In this document: one piece after another, positions 54,901-64,000 of the stretch | How positions within the stretch are numbered: the stretch's first letter is position 1 | Layout: every line of letters begins with the position of its first letter | Source of the DNA: Rhodosorus marinus | Lineage: Eukaryota > Rhodophyta > Stylonematophyceae > Stylonematales > Stylonemataceae | Assembly: GCA_029953675.1 (NCBI GenBank) | Contig: JAMWBK010000009.1 | Coordinates: 992,001 to 1,056,000, forward strand | Direction: 5' to 3' | Length of the DNA: 64,000 nucleotides | Program-made: the position numbers and the translations under genes | The notes under the pieces: generated by a model | The model's input: the letters and a program-made list of their open reading frames with translations, nothing else | What the model was told of the DNA's origin: nothing | Database searches by the model: none

Positions 54901-56441
54901 ACTTATTTTTAATAAAAACTGGAAGGAAACAATGGACGTACCTGAACTTCAGACAGCCCAGTCCGTGCGCTGGTTTCCCGGAGTGCGAACCCCAAAAGGC
55001 ATGCTCAGGACGTGCCGGCGAAGAACAGATCTACAAGCAATTATTGCAGAATCAGGGATTTCTGTACGAGAACTAGCTACTACGACACTTTTCGCGTCCA
55101 CTTTTTCTCCTGTTCAGGATCCTGAGCTATGAGACTCTTGCTCGAGCGCGGGAGATAAGCCACAGCTTAATGTCAATGGCGAACTTGAGGATTGCGAGTA
55201 CTATCCGCACCAGGTCAAAACTGAATCCTTTTTCAGGAAACCATGTCACACAGCGTCCAAGGGCGCGCTCATGATCGTCCAACCTTCGTCGCTACAGAGC
55301 AATCGACTTTTACTTAACAGTTCATCAAAAACCGCGTCAACCCACTCGATCCGTCGTTTACTAAGCAAAACCCGGGGGTCCGACCCGTGGACCGCAATAT
55401 CCAATGAAATCAATAATAAATAGATGAAATCCCAGATATTCTACCAATTAAAAACATACTTACCTCGTGGCGTGTTTTTATTTGTCAAAAAACTGCTCCA
55501 ACTTAATAAAACTTCATCAATTCAGAATTCAATAAACGTATTAATCGAATACTTTTACCCTCTACCCTCAAAACTTTCCAGAAAAACCGCAGTCAGATTT
55601 TCCAATCTATTTCACTCAGAATCCAGGGTGAACTTTCGAATCAGAATATCCACCCCTGGAAAACGAACACATAACTGCCCGCCAAATCATGAATAACGGT
55701 CAATTATTTCTCCTTATTGGTAAATTCATGACGAGTTTTTCACAGGTCCCAACCTCAACAAAAAAAAAGAATATGTATTAAAATAATAATTTCACCATCC
55801 GGACCTTTTTGCGGCAAATTACTTCCATATTAAAACATTCTGAACTTCGTCATCTAATTTACGCGGAATCCATGGGGAGCATTCGTCCCAAAAGGTTTAC
55901 CCCTTGTATAAGAATGTTTCCCACCGGCCAGAATACAAATAATTACAAAATAATTCTCCATAATTACGGAGGTTATAAAAGGATAATTTAAGATGGGGGG
56001 GGGGGGTAAAAGAGGTGAGGTCTCCTCGGACATTTTTGGATATTAGCCCTATGAAACAGGTAAACAATGGGATTTTTGAGGGGGTACTGAGTATTGATGG
56101 TGAAAAGGCCCAATTTGTCGCCATTTTTAGGTTTTTTTTTTTGTATATAAACAAAGTTTGTGTGAGGGGATTGGGAGGGTGAACAGGAGCGTGGACGACT
56201 GAGCGGAGTAACTGTTCTGATGGACTCTGAGCCTTTTGTGTATGTGATACGTTTGTTTTGCTTCTTTTGTGGTTTTTAAGGTTTCAGCTGATGTGGATCA
56301 GGTTCGGGAGGTGCGCTATTAAGGGGGTCGGGTGTTTGACTCAGTTCATCTGAGTTGGAGGTCTCGGAGAGCTATCTTGGGGAGGGTGTTGGGGGGGTGG
56401 GGTGCGGAGGCATTGTCCCTTTTTTTTGTTTTTGAGGAAAA
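54901..56441. other. Intergenic region between proA and proB
   Basis: 1.5 kb with no gene. The middle (55420-55990) is AT-rich; a 12-G run occurs at 55995-56006 and G/T-rich sequence precedes the proB start. proB therefore has its own promoter. Confidence 0.55.
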
Positions 56442-57797
56442 ATGAGTTATCTGGATCTGGTTAGTCTGGAGAAACTGGAGATGGCGCCAGCTGGGTTTAA
56501 GCCCACGGTTATCGTGAAGGTCGGCACTTCGTCTATTATGCGGGAGAGACAGGACAATCCTCAGGCGTGGAATGATCCGGTAAGTGTTTTTGTTTGAGTT
56601 ATACTACTCTGTTGGCTTTTTTGGTTCTTGATGGGGATGCGCAAATCCGTGAGTATGGCCAAGATCTGACCAGAGCGACTTTTTGGTACTGTTTTCCAGG
56701 CAACTGCGGCTGGAGAAGGGTTGAATTCCAGTCAGGGTGAACTAGCACTTTCCACGCTCGCTTTAATCGTTGATACTTTGATTGCTTTGAAGCGAGCTGG
56801 TTTCTGGGTGGTTCTTGTGACCTCTGGTGCTGTCGGTGTTGGATGTCGCCGACTCGGGATAAAGACAAGGCCCTCGCGTATTGCTGAAAAGCAGGCGCTT
56901 GCTGCGGTAGGAATGGGAAGGCTGATGCATCACTACGAAGAGCTGTTTGCCATAGCAAACGAATCCACAGCACTGGTGCTCGTCTCACGCTCAGACTTTG
57001 GGAAGAAGAGCAAGTTCATCAACATCCAGAACACTCTTCACGAGCTTTTCAAACTGGGGGTAATCCCGATAATCAATGAGAACGATACAGTAACGTCGAA
57101 CGACTTCAAGTTCGGTGACAACGACAGACTGTCCGCATTGGTGGCCGGAATGGTATTTGCTAGGTACCTCTTCCTGCTTACCGACGTTGACAGACTCTAC
57201 ACGGCGGACCCACGAAACAATCCCTCAGCCAAACCAATTGAAACTGTTGTGGACCTGGAAGAATTGGATCTGAACGTTAACAGCAGTGGCAAGGGGGGTA
57301 CGCAGTGGGGAACCGGAGGGATGGAAACGAAACTAGCAGCAGCAAAATTGGCCACTGCAGGAGGTTCGAAGGTTGTTATAATTCACGGTCGAAAACCTGA
57401 ACGTATCCTTGATTTTGTCCTTGAACGTGAGAATAAGATCGGTACCGTCTTCCTCGGGTCGCGAACGCCCGTTTCGAGCGCGAGAAAACTCTGGATCCTC
57501 CACGGCCTTGTACCGAGTGGAGGCATCGAAATCGACGCGGGTGCGGTCAGAGCGGTGATAAACAAGAAGAGCCTGTTCGCGGTAGGGGTGAGAAAGATTA
57601 CCGGCACGTTCTTTCAAGATGGGGCAATTCGCATTTTCAACAAGGACGGTTCTGAGATTGGTCGTGCGATTACAAACTATGACTCGAGCGATCTCGTGAA
57701 AATTCTTGGATCGAAATCTAATAAGATTGAGGAAATCCTCGGTGAGAGGGCTGGTCCGGAGGAAGTCGTCCATAGGGATAACCTTGTACTATTCTAA
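56442..57797 (+). CDS. proB: Glutamate 5-kinase with C-terminal PUA domain
   Basis: Two exons, 56442-56579 and 56700-57797, give 411 residues. It phosphorylates glutamate to glutamyl-5-phosphate, the first and feedback-controlled step of proline synthesis. The amino-acid kinase fold is clear: VIVKVGTSSIM at the start, LVTSGAVGVGCRRLG, ALAAVGMGRLMHHYEELF, PIINENDTVT, FGDNDRLSALVAG, FLLTDVDRLYTADP and the GTGGMETKLAAAKLA segment. The C-terminal 100 residues (LHGLVPSGGIEIDAGAV, FAVGVRKITGTF) form a PUA domain, as in most bacterial enzymes but not in animal or plant P5CS. An intron after ND-Pro is spliced at GTAAGT. Cytosolic; not fused to the reductase. Confidence 0.95.
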
Positions 57798-58240
57798 ATG
57801 AGAAAATAACTGGACCCCAGGCCGCGAAGTGGACGAGTTCCATCGCGGAGCTTCGGAAGTGCTCTCCCCAACTTTGACTACCGTATGTTTTTTTGCGTCG
57901 TTGAGAACTAGAAAGGAAGTTGATGGGTAGCTCTTTACAATAGGAGCGCCAAGACTATGAGAATATACCGAAATGCTGTAACAAACGTATTAAAAATCAA
58001 CTGAATCAGTAGCCCCTGGGTTGGTGCTGAATGCCAAAAGCGCTGTCTACTATGGCTCATAGCGCCGAAGCCGTTCTGCTCGAGTTATAGTCCATACACG
58101 GTGGCATTTGAAGCACGGTTAGGGCTGACGGAGTCGCTTCTCTCACATGTACATATCAACGCTCTGATCCACAAACCATTGTCACCGATCTGTATATATG
58201 CAGGAAACCTCCTGGTCTACGCGTACAAAACCATTAGCAC
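57798..58240. other. Convergent spacer
   Basis: Between proB and PDCD2. Nothing coding or repetitive seen. Confidence 0.4.
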
Positions 58241-59278
58241 CTAGCCATGATGGCCGTGGCTCTGCCGGAAAACATACTCGAAAACGTAGCCTTCGATGTC
58301 GCATGAGTTCTTACAAGTATAGATGGCCAATGTCCCAAAGTCTATTCCATAGTTGTCCGCCTTAAGGAAATAGAGCAGCTGGGGCATTACTTGAAACTCC
58401 AAGGTTCGTATTCCTCCGCAGCTCTCACAGACAGGGGGACTTTTTAAAAGTTTCCCTTGAGAGAAAGGCCACAAAACTCTGCCTTCACGACCAAAACGGA
58501 CTACTTGCTCAGGGTCTTTGGCGACTTTCGCTTGAAACTCAAGCAAATCTGCATCTGCGGTTTTGAACGAGTCTTCCGGAAGCTCATCCTCCGCAGCATC
58601 CTGGAGAGTTCCTTTGCTGGCGGGCAGAGCGCTGCCTTCTGGAACTGAATCGTCCGCTGTTACCTCGTCCTCCATGACGAGAAGGCTCTCCTCAAACCGC
58701 CATCGTATTCTCGCTTCCTCCTCTGCTCCGTTTTCCAAGCTCCCGCAGTACCTTTTGTGCCCAATACGCCAGTCAAATGTTTGACAGTTTTTGGAACAGT
58801 ACCATGCCTGTGAACACTTAGCGCAGCGCTTGGTCGCACGAAGTCCACAAAGCTGACAAAGGTTACACAGAGCATCGGAATGCTCAGTTGAGTCGGGATC
58901 ATAGACCTCTGGATAATACTTATTCTTCCGCGCAAGTTGAGAGCGAAGAGCGGCAACGCCAGAACAGTCTTTCGTTCTGCAGATAAAAACGAATAGGGCT
59001 CTGTGGAAAGCACTGTGGTTGGAATCCAAGGGGCTATAGACTTGGAGCAGGAACACCATCTCAAATGTGCATACTCTACACCTCAAATCCTCAGCCGATG
59101 GGACATTCTCCGGTTCCAACCACGCGGCTATTCCTCCCACCTTACTCGGAAAATGCTCCCTCCACAGTTCGTGTGGATCTACAGACTTCTCCAGAAACCC
59201 TAAAGTCGTTTGAACGTCATCCCCACCCATGTTATCCACCAGACCCGGCTCCCCTCGCGCACCTTCTCGATCGTCCAT
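58241..59278 (-). CDS. PDCD2: PDCD2-like protein with MYND zinc finger
   Basis: A single exon of 345 residues. After TTLGFLEK, a hallmark of the family, come the PDCD2_N region (FPSKVGGIAAWL, CRVCTFEMVFLLQVYSP, HRALFVFICRTKDCSG) and a MYND zinc finger at 138-178 with paired cysteines from CNLCQLCG to GHKRYC. PDCD2_C ends the protein: VVRFGREGRVLWPF, PPVCESCGGIRTLEFQVMPQLLYFLK, DFGTLAIYTCKNSC. In yeast and animals it is a dedicated chaperone of ribosomal protein uS5 for 40S assembly. The MYND-containing form (PDCD2 proper) differs from PDCD2L/TSR4, which lacks it. No intron; the ATG at 59278 is well placed. Confidence 0.93.
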   Translation of the reverse strand: MDDREGARGEPGLVDNMGGDDVQTTLGFLEKSVDPHELWREHFPSKVGGIAAWLEPENVPSAEDLRCRVCTFEMVFLLQVYSPLDSNHSAFHRALFVFICRTKDCSGVAALRSQLARKNKYYPEVYDPDSTEHSDALCNLCQLCGLRATKRCAKCSQAWYCSKNCQTFDWRIGHKRYCGSLENGAEEEARIRWRFEESLLVMEDEVTADDSVPEGSALPASKGTLQDAAEDELPEDSFKTADADLLEFQAKVAKDPEQVVRFGREGRVLWPFSQGKLLKSPPVCESCGGIRTLEFQVMPQLLYFLKADNYGIDFGTLAIYTCKNSCDIEGYVFEYVFRQSHGHHG

Positions 59279-60878
59279 TGTGCATGAATCACAGTCTGGA
59301 ATAAAAATCCAAGCTCATCACTATTTTCAATAACGGTGCAGATAGGGCATGAAACAAGAACAGCACTGTTCTAACCCTCGTACAGACGCCCACAAAAGTT
59401 TCGTCCATCCCGCACCCGTAAGTCTACTCTTCTCACTCGCGCGGCAGTGACTTTGTCGAGCGCCATCAACAATCAAAAAAAGGAAGAAAACAAAGACATC
59501 AAAAAGTTCTATCATAAAATATTGCAAATAGTACGAACAACTACAATGAAAATTCAAACAAACATGAAGCTTTTCCGCGCTACGGTTAAATTTTAATAAT
59601 ATACTATATAAATCAAATTAAATATAATTTATTTAGTAGCTAGAGTATTATGGACAGTTTTGAACTAAATATTAATTTATTTAAGATAATTATTCTCATT
59701 AATGTATTTTCTATCCGTTAGAACAGGTTAGAATCATCTCCATTAGTGTCTCTTCGTTAATATTTGTTTTCATATAGGAAAAATTGGAAAATAAAATAGA
59801 TAATTTTAGACGTTTGATCGATTCTACTGGAAAATTAGTTTTAAAGGGTTTTATTTTCCTTGAAAATAAATAATTTATTGATGCTTAGGGGCAACGAACC
59901 CGCGGTCGGTTGTGCAGGTAGTAGTCGTTCAATGGATTCCCGTGAGCGATGAAAGCTTTGAAGTTCTTCTATTCTTTGCCATATCTGAGTTGCCATCCTG
60001 GAAATGGCTCAACGGTTCGAATTGGATGCTTGGTTCAGCTGAAGGAACTTGTCCACATCTAGGAAGCCTCTTTCAGACTCATGGATTCCCGCACTCGACA
60101 TGTTACCGCAGCGCCGGAACCGAGTTGAGAAGAGCGCGGGTCTGTCAGCGCGATAATGGCGGTTTCCACCACGATTTTTCTCTCTCTCCTGGAATGAATT
60201 CATGAGGCTGTCTGTTCCCTCAATCCCAAGACGGGGGAGACGATACTGTTGAAGAAACCGAACAGGTGCGAGCGGGCTAATAAAACCGAAGCGTGCTCTT
60301 TCCACTTAAGAGGGAATATCAAGATATCCGGCAGCGTCACCTAGCTTAGACAGTAGGAGCAGTAAACAAGCATTTTCACATGGAGAGTTTTCCGCAAAAA
60401 TCCGAACAAGGATGAAACCTCACATCGAAAGGGAATACCGGAAACAGTCAAACCGAACAGGCCGCGGTAAACCTGGAAGCTTGCTGTAGGATTCAATGCT
60501 ATTTCGCCTTTGTTTGCATTCCTCTCATCTGAATCCAGTTCACGAAAGCCCACAGTTCCGCCCAAACCTCCTCGGCCCAGCTATCGCTTTCAATGGACAA
60601 TGGAATTCAGCATCTCCGAAAAGACCCCTTTTGCATGGAATCGAAACTAAGTACTTTTTATCACAAAACAATTTTTTTTGACGTTGTTGCTTCGTTGTGG
60701 AAAGCAATGTTGTTCGGAAGGTGCCAGGGATGTCTCTTCGAATAGATTACGGTCCATGAGAGGTTCATCTCTCAGGTATAAGATCAAGCATGGATCGTTT
60801 TCAAGGACAAGGTGGTCTCTCAGGTTACTCGCTAGAAAATGCAGGAACACGAACATTTCCTATAAGGTACGAGGAGAA
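59279..60878. other. Intergenic region (1.6 kb)
   Basis: No gene. 59570-59890 is strongly AT-rich, with many ATTTA/TTTAAT motifs and no repeat that I can resolve. Frames remaining open at 59912-60205 and elsewhere look random. The membrane protein gene at 60879 needs a promoter here. Confidence 0.5.
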
Positions 60879-61412
60879 ATGAGGACATCTGCGATTGCTT
60901 TTTGCTTTCTTTTGGCTTGTACGTACGCCGAGATCATTGCCAATACGAGATGTTCTGTAGAAGGCACAGATTATGTGGATGAAGGGTCGAACACTTGCGT
61001 ATGTAAGAGCGGATGGACGACATCCATGACGTCGCCGCAGGATCGAGTTTATTGTGATATGTACCTTGGGTCAGAGGGTAGAGATGAACAGGGTGAAAAC
61101 GGGGAGGACCAAAACGGTGTAGAGGCTCCCGGCGATACACCAAATGAGGACCCGTATGTAGAGCAGGACGATGAACTAATCTACGACGACCTAGAGCCCG
61201 GCGAAACCACTACTAACGCGTTTGGTCTTCCAGGTTTCAACTCCATGAGCCCTCTCCTCTCCATTTTCCTCGTGATACTCATCACCTGTGCATGCCTCGG
61301 TTGCTGCTACCAGAAAAACGGTACACTACCTCCCTGTTGCGGATGTTGTCTCATGCTCTGCCCACCACCTAAGGACGATATCGAGCACGGTCACGCGAGA
61401 ACAGCCTCCTGA
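60879..61412 (+). CDS. Small type I membrane protein, Cys-rich, unknown
   Basis: A single exon of 177 residues from the ATG at 60879. A signal peptide (RTSAIAFCFLLACTYA) is followed by a small disulphide-rich segment (RCSVEGTDYVDEGSNTCVC, then GWTTSM...VYC) that could be a short EGF-like fold. Next comes an acidic stalk rich in Glu, Asp and Gly, one membrane helix (LLSIFLVILITCACLGCC) and a short cytosolic tail with CCGCCLMLC, likely palmitoylated. An N-terminal extension in the same frame upstream lacks signal-peptide character, so I use the internal start. I do not recognise a family. Surface or endomembrane location is inferred. AATAAA lies at 61460. Confidence 0.65.
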   Translation: MRTSAIAFCFLLACTYAEIIANTRCSVEGTDYVDEGSNTCVCKSGWTTSMTSPQDRVYCDMYLGSEGRDEQGENGEDQNGVEAPGDTPNEDPYVEQDDELIYDDLEPGETTTNAFGLPGFNSMSPLLSIFLVILITCACLGCCYQKNGTLPPCCGCCLMLCPPPKDDIEHGHARTAS

Positions 61413-61513
61413 TACCGTACTTTGCATCTTACCGGTACGAAACATCTTCTTCTTTCTTCAATAAATCCGTCAAAATTTAAATGGACAAAACATATTCCAA
61501 GAAAGGCCAACTA

Positions 61514-61771
61514 TCACGCGCAGTACACGAGCCCGTAGTTGATAACAAACTTTCTTCCGTGATCAGCGGTCCGTGAGCGCATCATATAACCTGGACTGTT
61601 CACCCAAGCCGCGCTCCGTTTCAACCTCCTCGATCCGTGAAAGCGTTTTACGCTGGAGATCCCCTCATCTAGCCACCACTTGACGTTCGGGACCTTGTAG
61701 TTCTGCGCGAGGTATATCCCAAACGCCGCCCCGACGAAGAACGAAAATGTAATCGGAAAGAACGTCGTCAT
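61514..61771 (-). CDS. STMP1: STMP1-like short transmembrane mitochondrial protein
   Basis: An 85-residue protein from the ATG at 61771. Its N-terminal helix and following segment (FVGAAFGIYLAQNYKVPNV, 12-30) match STMP1, a micropeptide of the inner mitochondrial membrane in animals and related to small plant proteins. The AQNY.VPN motif is the key sign. The C-terminal 50 residues are basic and specific to this copy. The frame is open further upstream to an ATG at 61861 (30 extra residues with no similarity), so the start is not certain. In animals it promotes mitochondrial fission or complex III function. It converges with the unknown membrane protein gene, 100 bp away. Confidence 0.65.
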   Translation of the reverse strand: MTTFFPITFSFFVGAAFGIYLAQNYKVPNVKWWLDEGISSVKRFHGSRRLKRSAAWVNSPGYMMRSRTADHGRKFVINYGLVYCA

Positions 61772-61861
61772 CGAGAAACTCTGCAGCCCACGAAAAAGCC
61801 CAAAGCAGAGACTAGCACTAGCAGTCACCAACCAGTTACGGATAACTCCCCGCCTTCTCAT

Positions 61862-63092
61862 TCATCGATTAAATCCAAGACTTCACACAACGCCGGGGCT
61901 CTCTTTGACCTCCAAGCCTTTCCGGACTGGAAGCTAGGTTGACTCCAACCAGAACTGAACTGAAGTGGTGAACTGCCGCAAACTTCGTTTATTTGGATCT
62001 CTAGAGTAATGAGCTACGCTGCTCATATAAATGGTTCCTCAACGATAGCAAATCCAAGTGGCTCCAGTCTAGTTCGGGACTGGGCACTCGATACGTACGC
62101 GTCTTCCTCTTATCCTGGTAGAGATCCTGCCGTTCAAAAAAAGTCAACGGGTTTGCTCGACTGTAGTGCCAGATACTCCGCTTGATGGATCAATTCTCCC
62201 CCTTCCCTTTGCCTTGTGATCGGCTCTTCTCTATGCGTCAACGAATACTTTTCTGGTGGCTCCGTTCACCGCGGTGGACTGCCTTCTACGGAGGGTCGGA
62301 CTTCCAGTTCCGTGCGTACGTATTTTCTTATCTACTCGCTCTCAAATGCGCTGAAAGAGCACCCACGCTGCTCATTTGAGTTACTTGCCAAAGCAAGCAA
62401 GCGCATCAACGAGTCCTAAGGTTGTTGGTTTGCGGACAAAAAACCCAGCTCTGGTCGTAGACATCGCGGAGGATAGAGTGTCTTGGTTGCTACGATCCTA
62501 GCACGATAGGTCTCTCCTATCAATCTGATCCCATCCTAACAAATGCAATTGATGATCGGCCGAAGCAAAGGAGTAGACAAAACCCCGGAAAGCGAATGAA
62601 GGAGCATATCTGCTTTTAACGAGACGACAAACGCAGCGAGACGGACTGTCACATCCTATTAGAGGCGATTTTCGCCTATTGAATATCACGTAAACCACGC
62701 TGTGGGTAGCGTCCTCTCAGAGTGCTGACGTTGGGGTTTTCGTGTTTGAGCCCATCGCGCGTCAACGTAACACCGCAAATGCGTTCATTCGCTCGTCATG
62801 AATGTCCAATGCCCCAGGAAGTCGCTGTAGTAGCCGTTCTTCCTTTCAAAAAGTTGTATAAGTTCTGATATACACCAATTGCAACCGCAATGATTCGCTT
62901 TCCGAGGTGTACTAGACCATGTCAATGGCCGTTTAGCACAGTTAACTTTTCGGAAAAACGGAGTAGTGTAGGTTGCGTCCTATCGTGTCAAAAGCTTCAA
63001 AACTCGTGCTTACTGGTTTCACGAGATCCTTGAACAGTTCCCTGAAGTCGGACAGGATCCAATCCCAGAGTTTGGGAGGATAAACCTAGGGG
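61862..63092. other. Intergenic region (1.2 kb)
   Basis: No gene supported. Open frames at 62182-62419 and 62498-62698 have no recognisable features. No repeat or RNA gene found. Confidence 0.5.
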
Positions 63093-63905
63093 TCAAATAA
63101 CCGATGCAGTTGCTCGGCTTTGGCCACCCCCTACTCCCCCACCCGCCAAGTACTCAGCTGTTGTTTCAATGCACAAACGATAAGAGGGCGCGTTAAGAAG
63201 CAATTCTGAACGTTTCTTCTTTGCGCTTAACAAGGTAGCCGAGGAGTATATGGAACACTTACTGTCATCTATGGCACCAACTTCATGATCTTTTCCATAA
63301 AAGAAAGTGAACGGAGAAACGAAAATCGAGGGGAACCCAGCGATGAGCAGGAAAATATTGGAAATACCGCTCACGCCTCCGCTGAAACCAGCCGTTATGC
63401 AAAGCGTCCCCATGCTAGCAAGCATCAAAACAAAAGACAAAGGGTACTTGAGTACTTGTGCATGTCAAATGTATCCAATCCAGATCGCGCGGACAGATGA
63501 AACACTTACAAGAATTCGAAAATCGCTCTAAGGCGGGGGCCCTTGAGAAATCCAAAGCTATTCAGCAGCTTTTCTGGCCTTCCAATAGTTCCAAAGAAAA
63601 GCAGTACTCCACAGATTCTGTGATGCCGTAAACGAGACGATGATGGGAGACAATGAGCGACAAACCAAGGGGAAAACTGAACTTTCCAAGCCGAGTGTGG
63701 ACGTGCGGGCTCACATGCTGTAGCAAAATATTGCAAACGAAAGTGGATTTGACAGCGCCGCGGTAATCGTGATGAAGAACGCAATGATCGACACAATACC
63801 TGCTACGATCAGCAGAAGCGCCACCAGCAGGTTCGTCCAGTAAACTACCTTCTCCCACTTCCCACCGCCTCCTCCCCCCAAACCACAGCATCCACCATCA
63901 TCCAT
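63093..63905 (-). CDS. COPI-associated membrane protein (Tvp15-like)
   Basis: Four exons, 63905 to about 63739, 63617-63510, 63414-63263 and 63157-63093, give about 163 residues. Four membrane segments are visible: LLVALLLIVAGIVSIIAFFI, ICGVLLFFGTI, FFMGTLCITAGFSGG and NIFLLIAGFPSIFVSPF. Between segments 2 and 3 sits FGFLKGPRLRAIFEF, the conserved part of the COPI_assoc family (yeast Tvp15). These are small Golgi membrane proteins of unknown molecular role. The first donor is ambiguous (63754 or 63739); both keep frame and the later one leaves a natural loop. A glycine-rich N-terminus and C-terminus flank the membrane core. Confidence 0.75.
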
Positions 63906-64000
63906 TTCCACCTAAATTAAAATCTAAAAAGAAGCCCACAGTTGTGAAGAATCCACCAACAAACCTCCCCAACTCCTTCACATCAGCCAAAACCCAGACA
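63906..64000. other. Window edge
   Basis: 95 bases upstream of the last minus-strand gene, too short to say more than probable 5' UTR. Confidence 0.3.

Noticed and set aside
53560-57797. Bacterial contamination or recent transfer of proA/proB
   Set aside because: proB has a spliceosomal intron with a consensus donor, and the genes are 1.5 kb apart with eukaryote-like spacers.

Overview
This is a stretch of nuclear DNA from a plastid-bearing eukaryote. Most genes are split by short spliceosomal introns. The ones I could resolve are 68 to 284 nt long, with GT-AG ends and donors such as GTAAGT, GTGAGT, GTATGT and GTACGC. The genes are monocistronic, lie on both strands, and are separated by 0.1 to 3 kb of non-coding DNA. 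A digalactosyldiacylglycerol synthase points to a photosynthetic lineage. Separate, unfused glutamate 5-kinase and glutamyl-phosphate reductase genes argue against a land plant or animal, where these are fused as P5CS. A TDY-type MAP kinase and a plant-like PI4K-gamma also fit an alga. A red-algal-type protist is my best guess, but this is inference and I cannot name the species.

Layout. 0-10 kb: PI4K-gamma-like kinase, mitochondrial ribosomal protein uS15m, organellar tryptophanyl-tRNA synthetase, START-domain protein. 11-19 kb: STRAP WD40 protein, a long non-coding block with a decayed tandem array and a palindrome, a CUE-domain protein, and a four-CBS-domain protein. 21-28.5 kb: a small coiled-coil protein, the spliceosomal cyclophilin PPWD1, SAP30BP/HCNGP, and ATP synthase gamma. 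31-37 kb: MIC10, a TDY MAP kinase, and a single-exon protein joining a P-loop kinase-like domain to a SWIM zinc finger. 39-48.5 kb: a HABP4/SERBP1-like RGG protein, a small membrane protein, a CAX-type cation/proton exchanger, an acidic unknown protein, and DGDG synthase. 49.6-64 kb: a PPR protein, proA and proB in the same orientation, PDCD2, a small type I membrane protein, an STMP1-like micropeptide, and a COPI-associated membrane protein.

Functional links are modest, as expected for a eukaryotic nuclear region. proA and proB are neighbours and catalyse the first two steps of proline synthesis. ATP synthase gamma and MIC10 are the two nearest divergent genes across one intergenic region, and both belong to mitochondrial crista systems. 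Several other genes (uS15m, organellar TrpRS, PPR, STMP1) also point to organelles.

The intergenic DNA has its own character. It contains many diverged local duplications with periods of about 160-390 bp, runs of 10-12 G or C, clusters of ATTGG (inverted CCAAT) boxes spaced near 30 or 60 bp, and two long inverted repeats able to form strong hairpins. The best candidate for something undescribed among the proteins is the P-loop/SWIM fusion at 34.6-36.5 kb.
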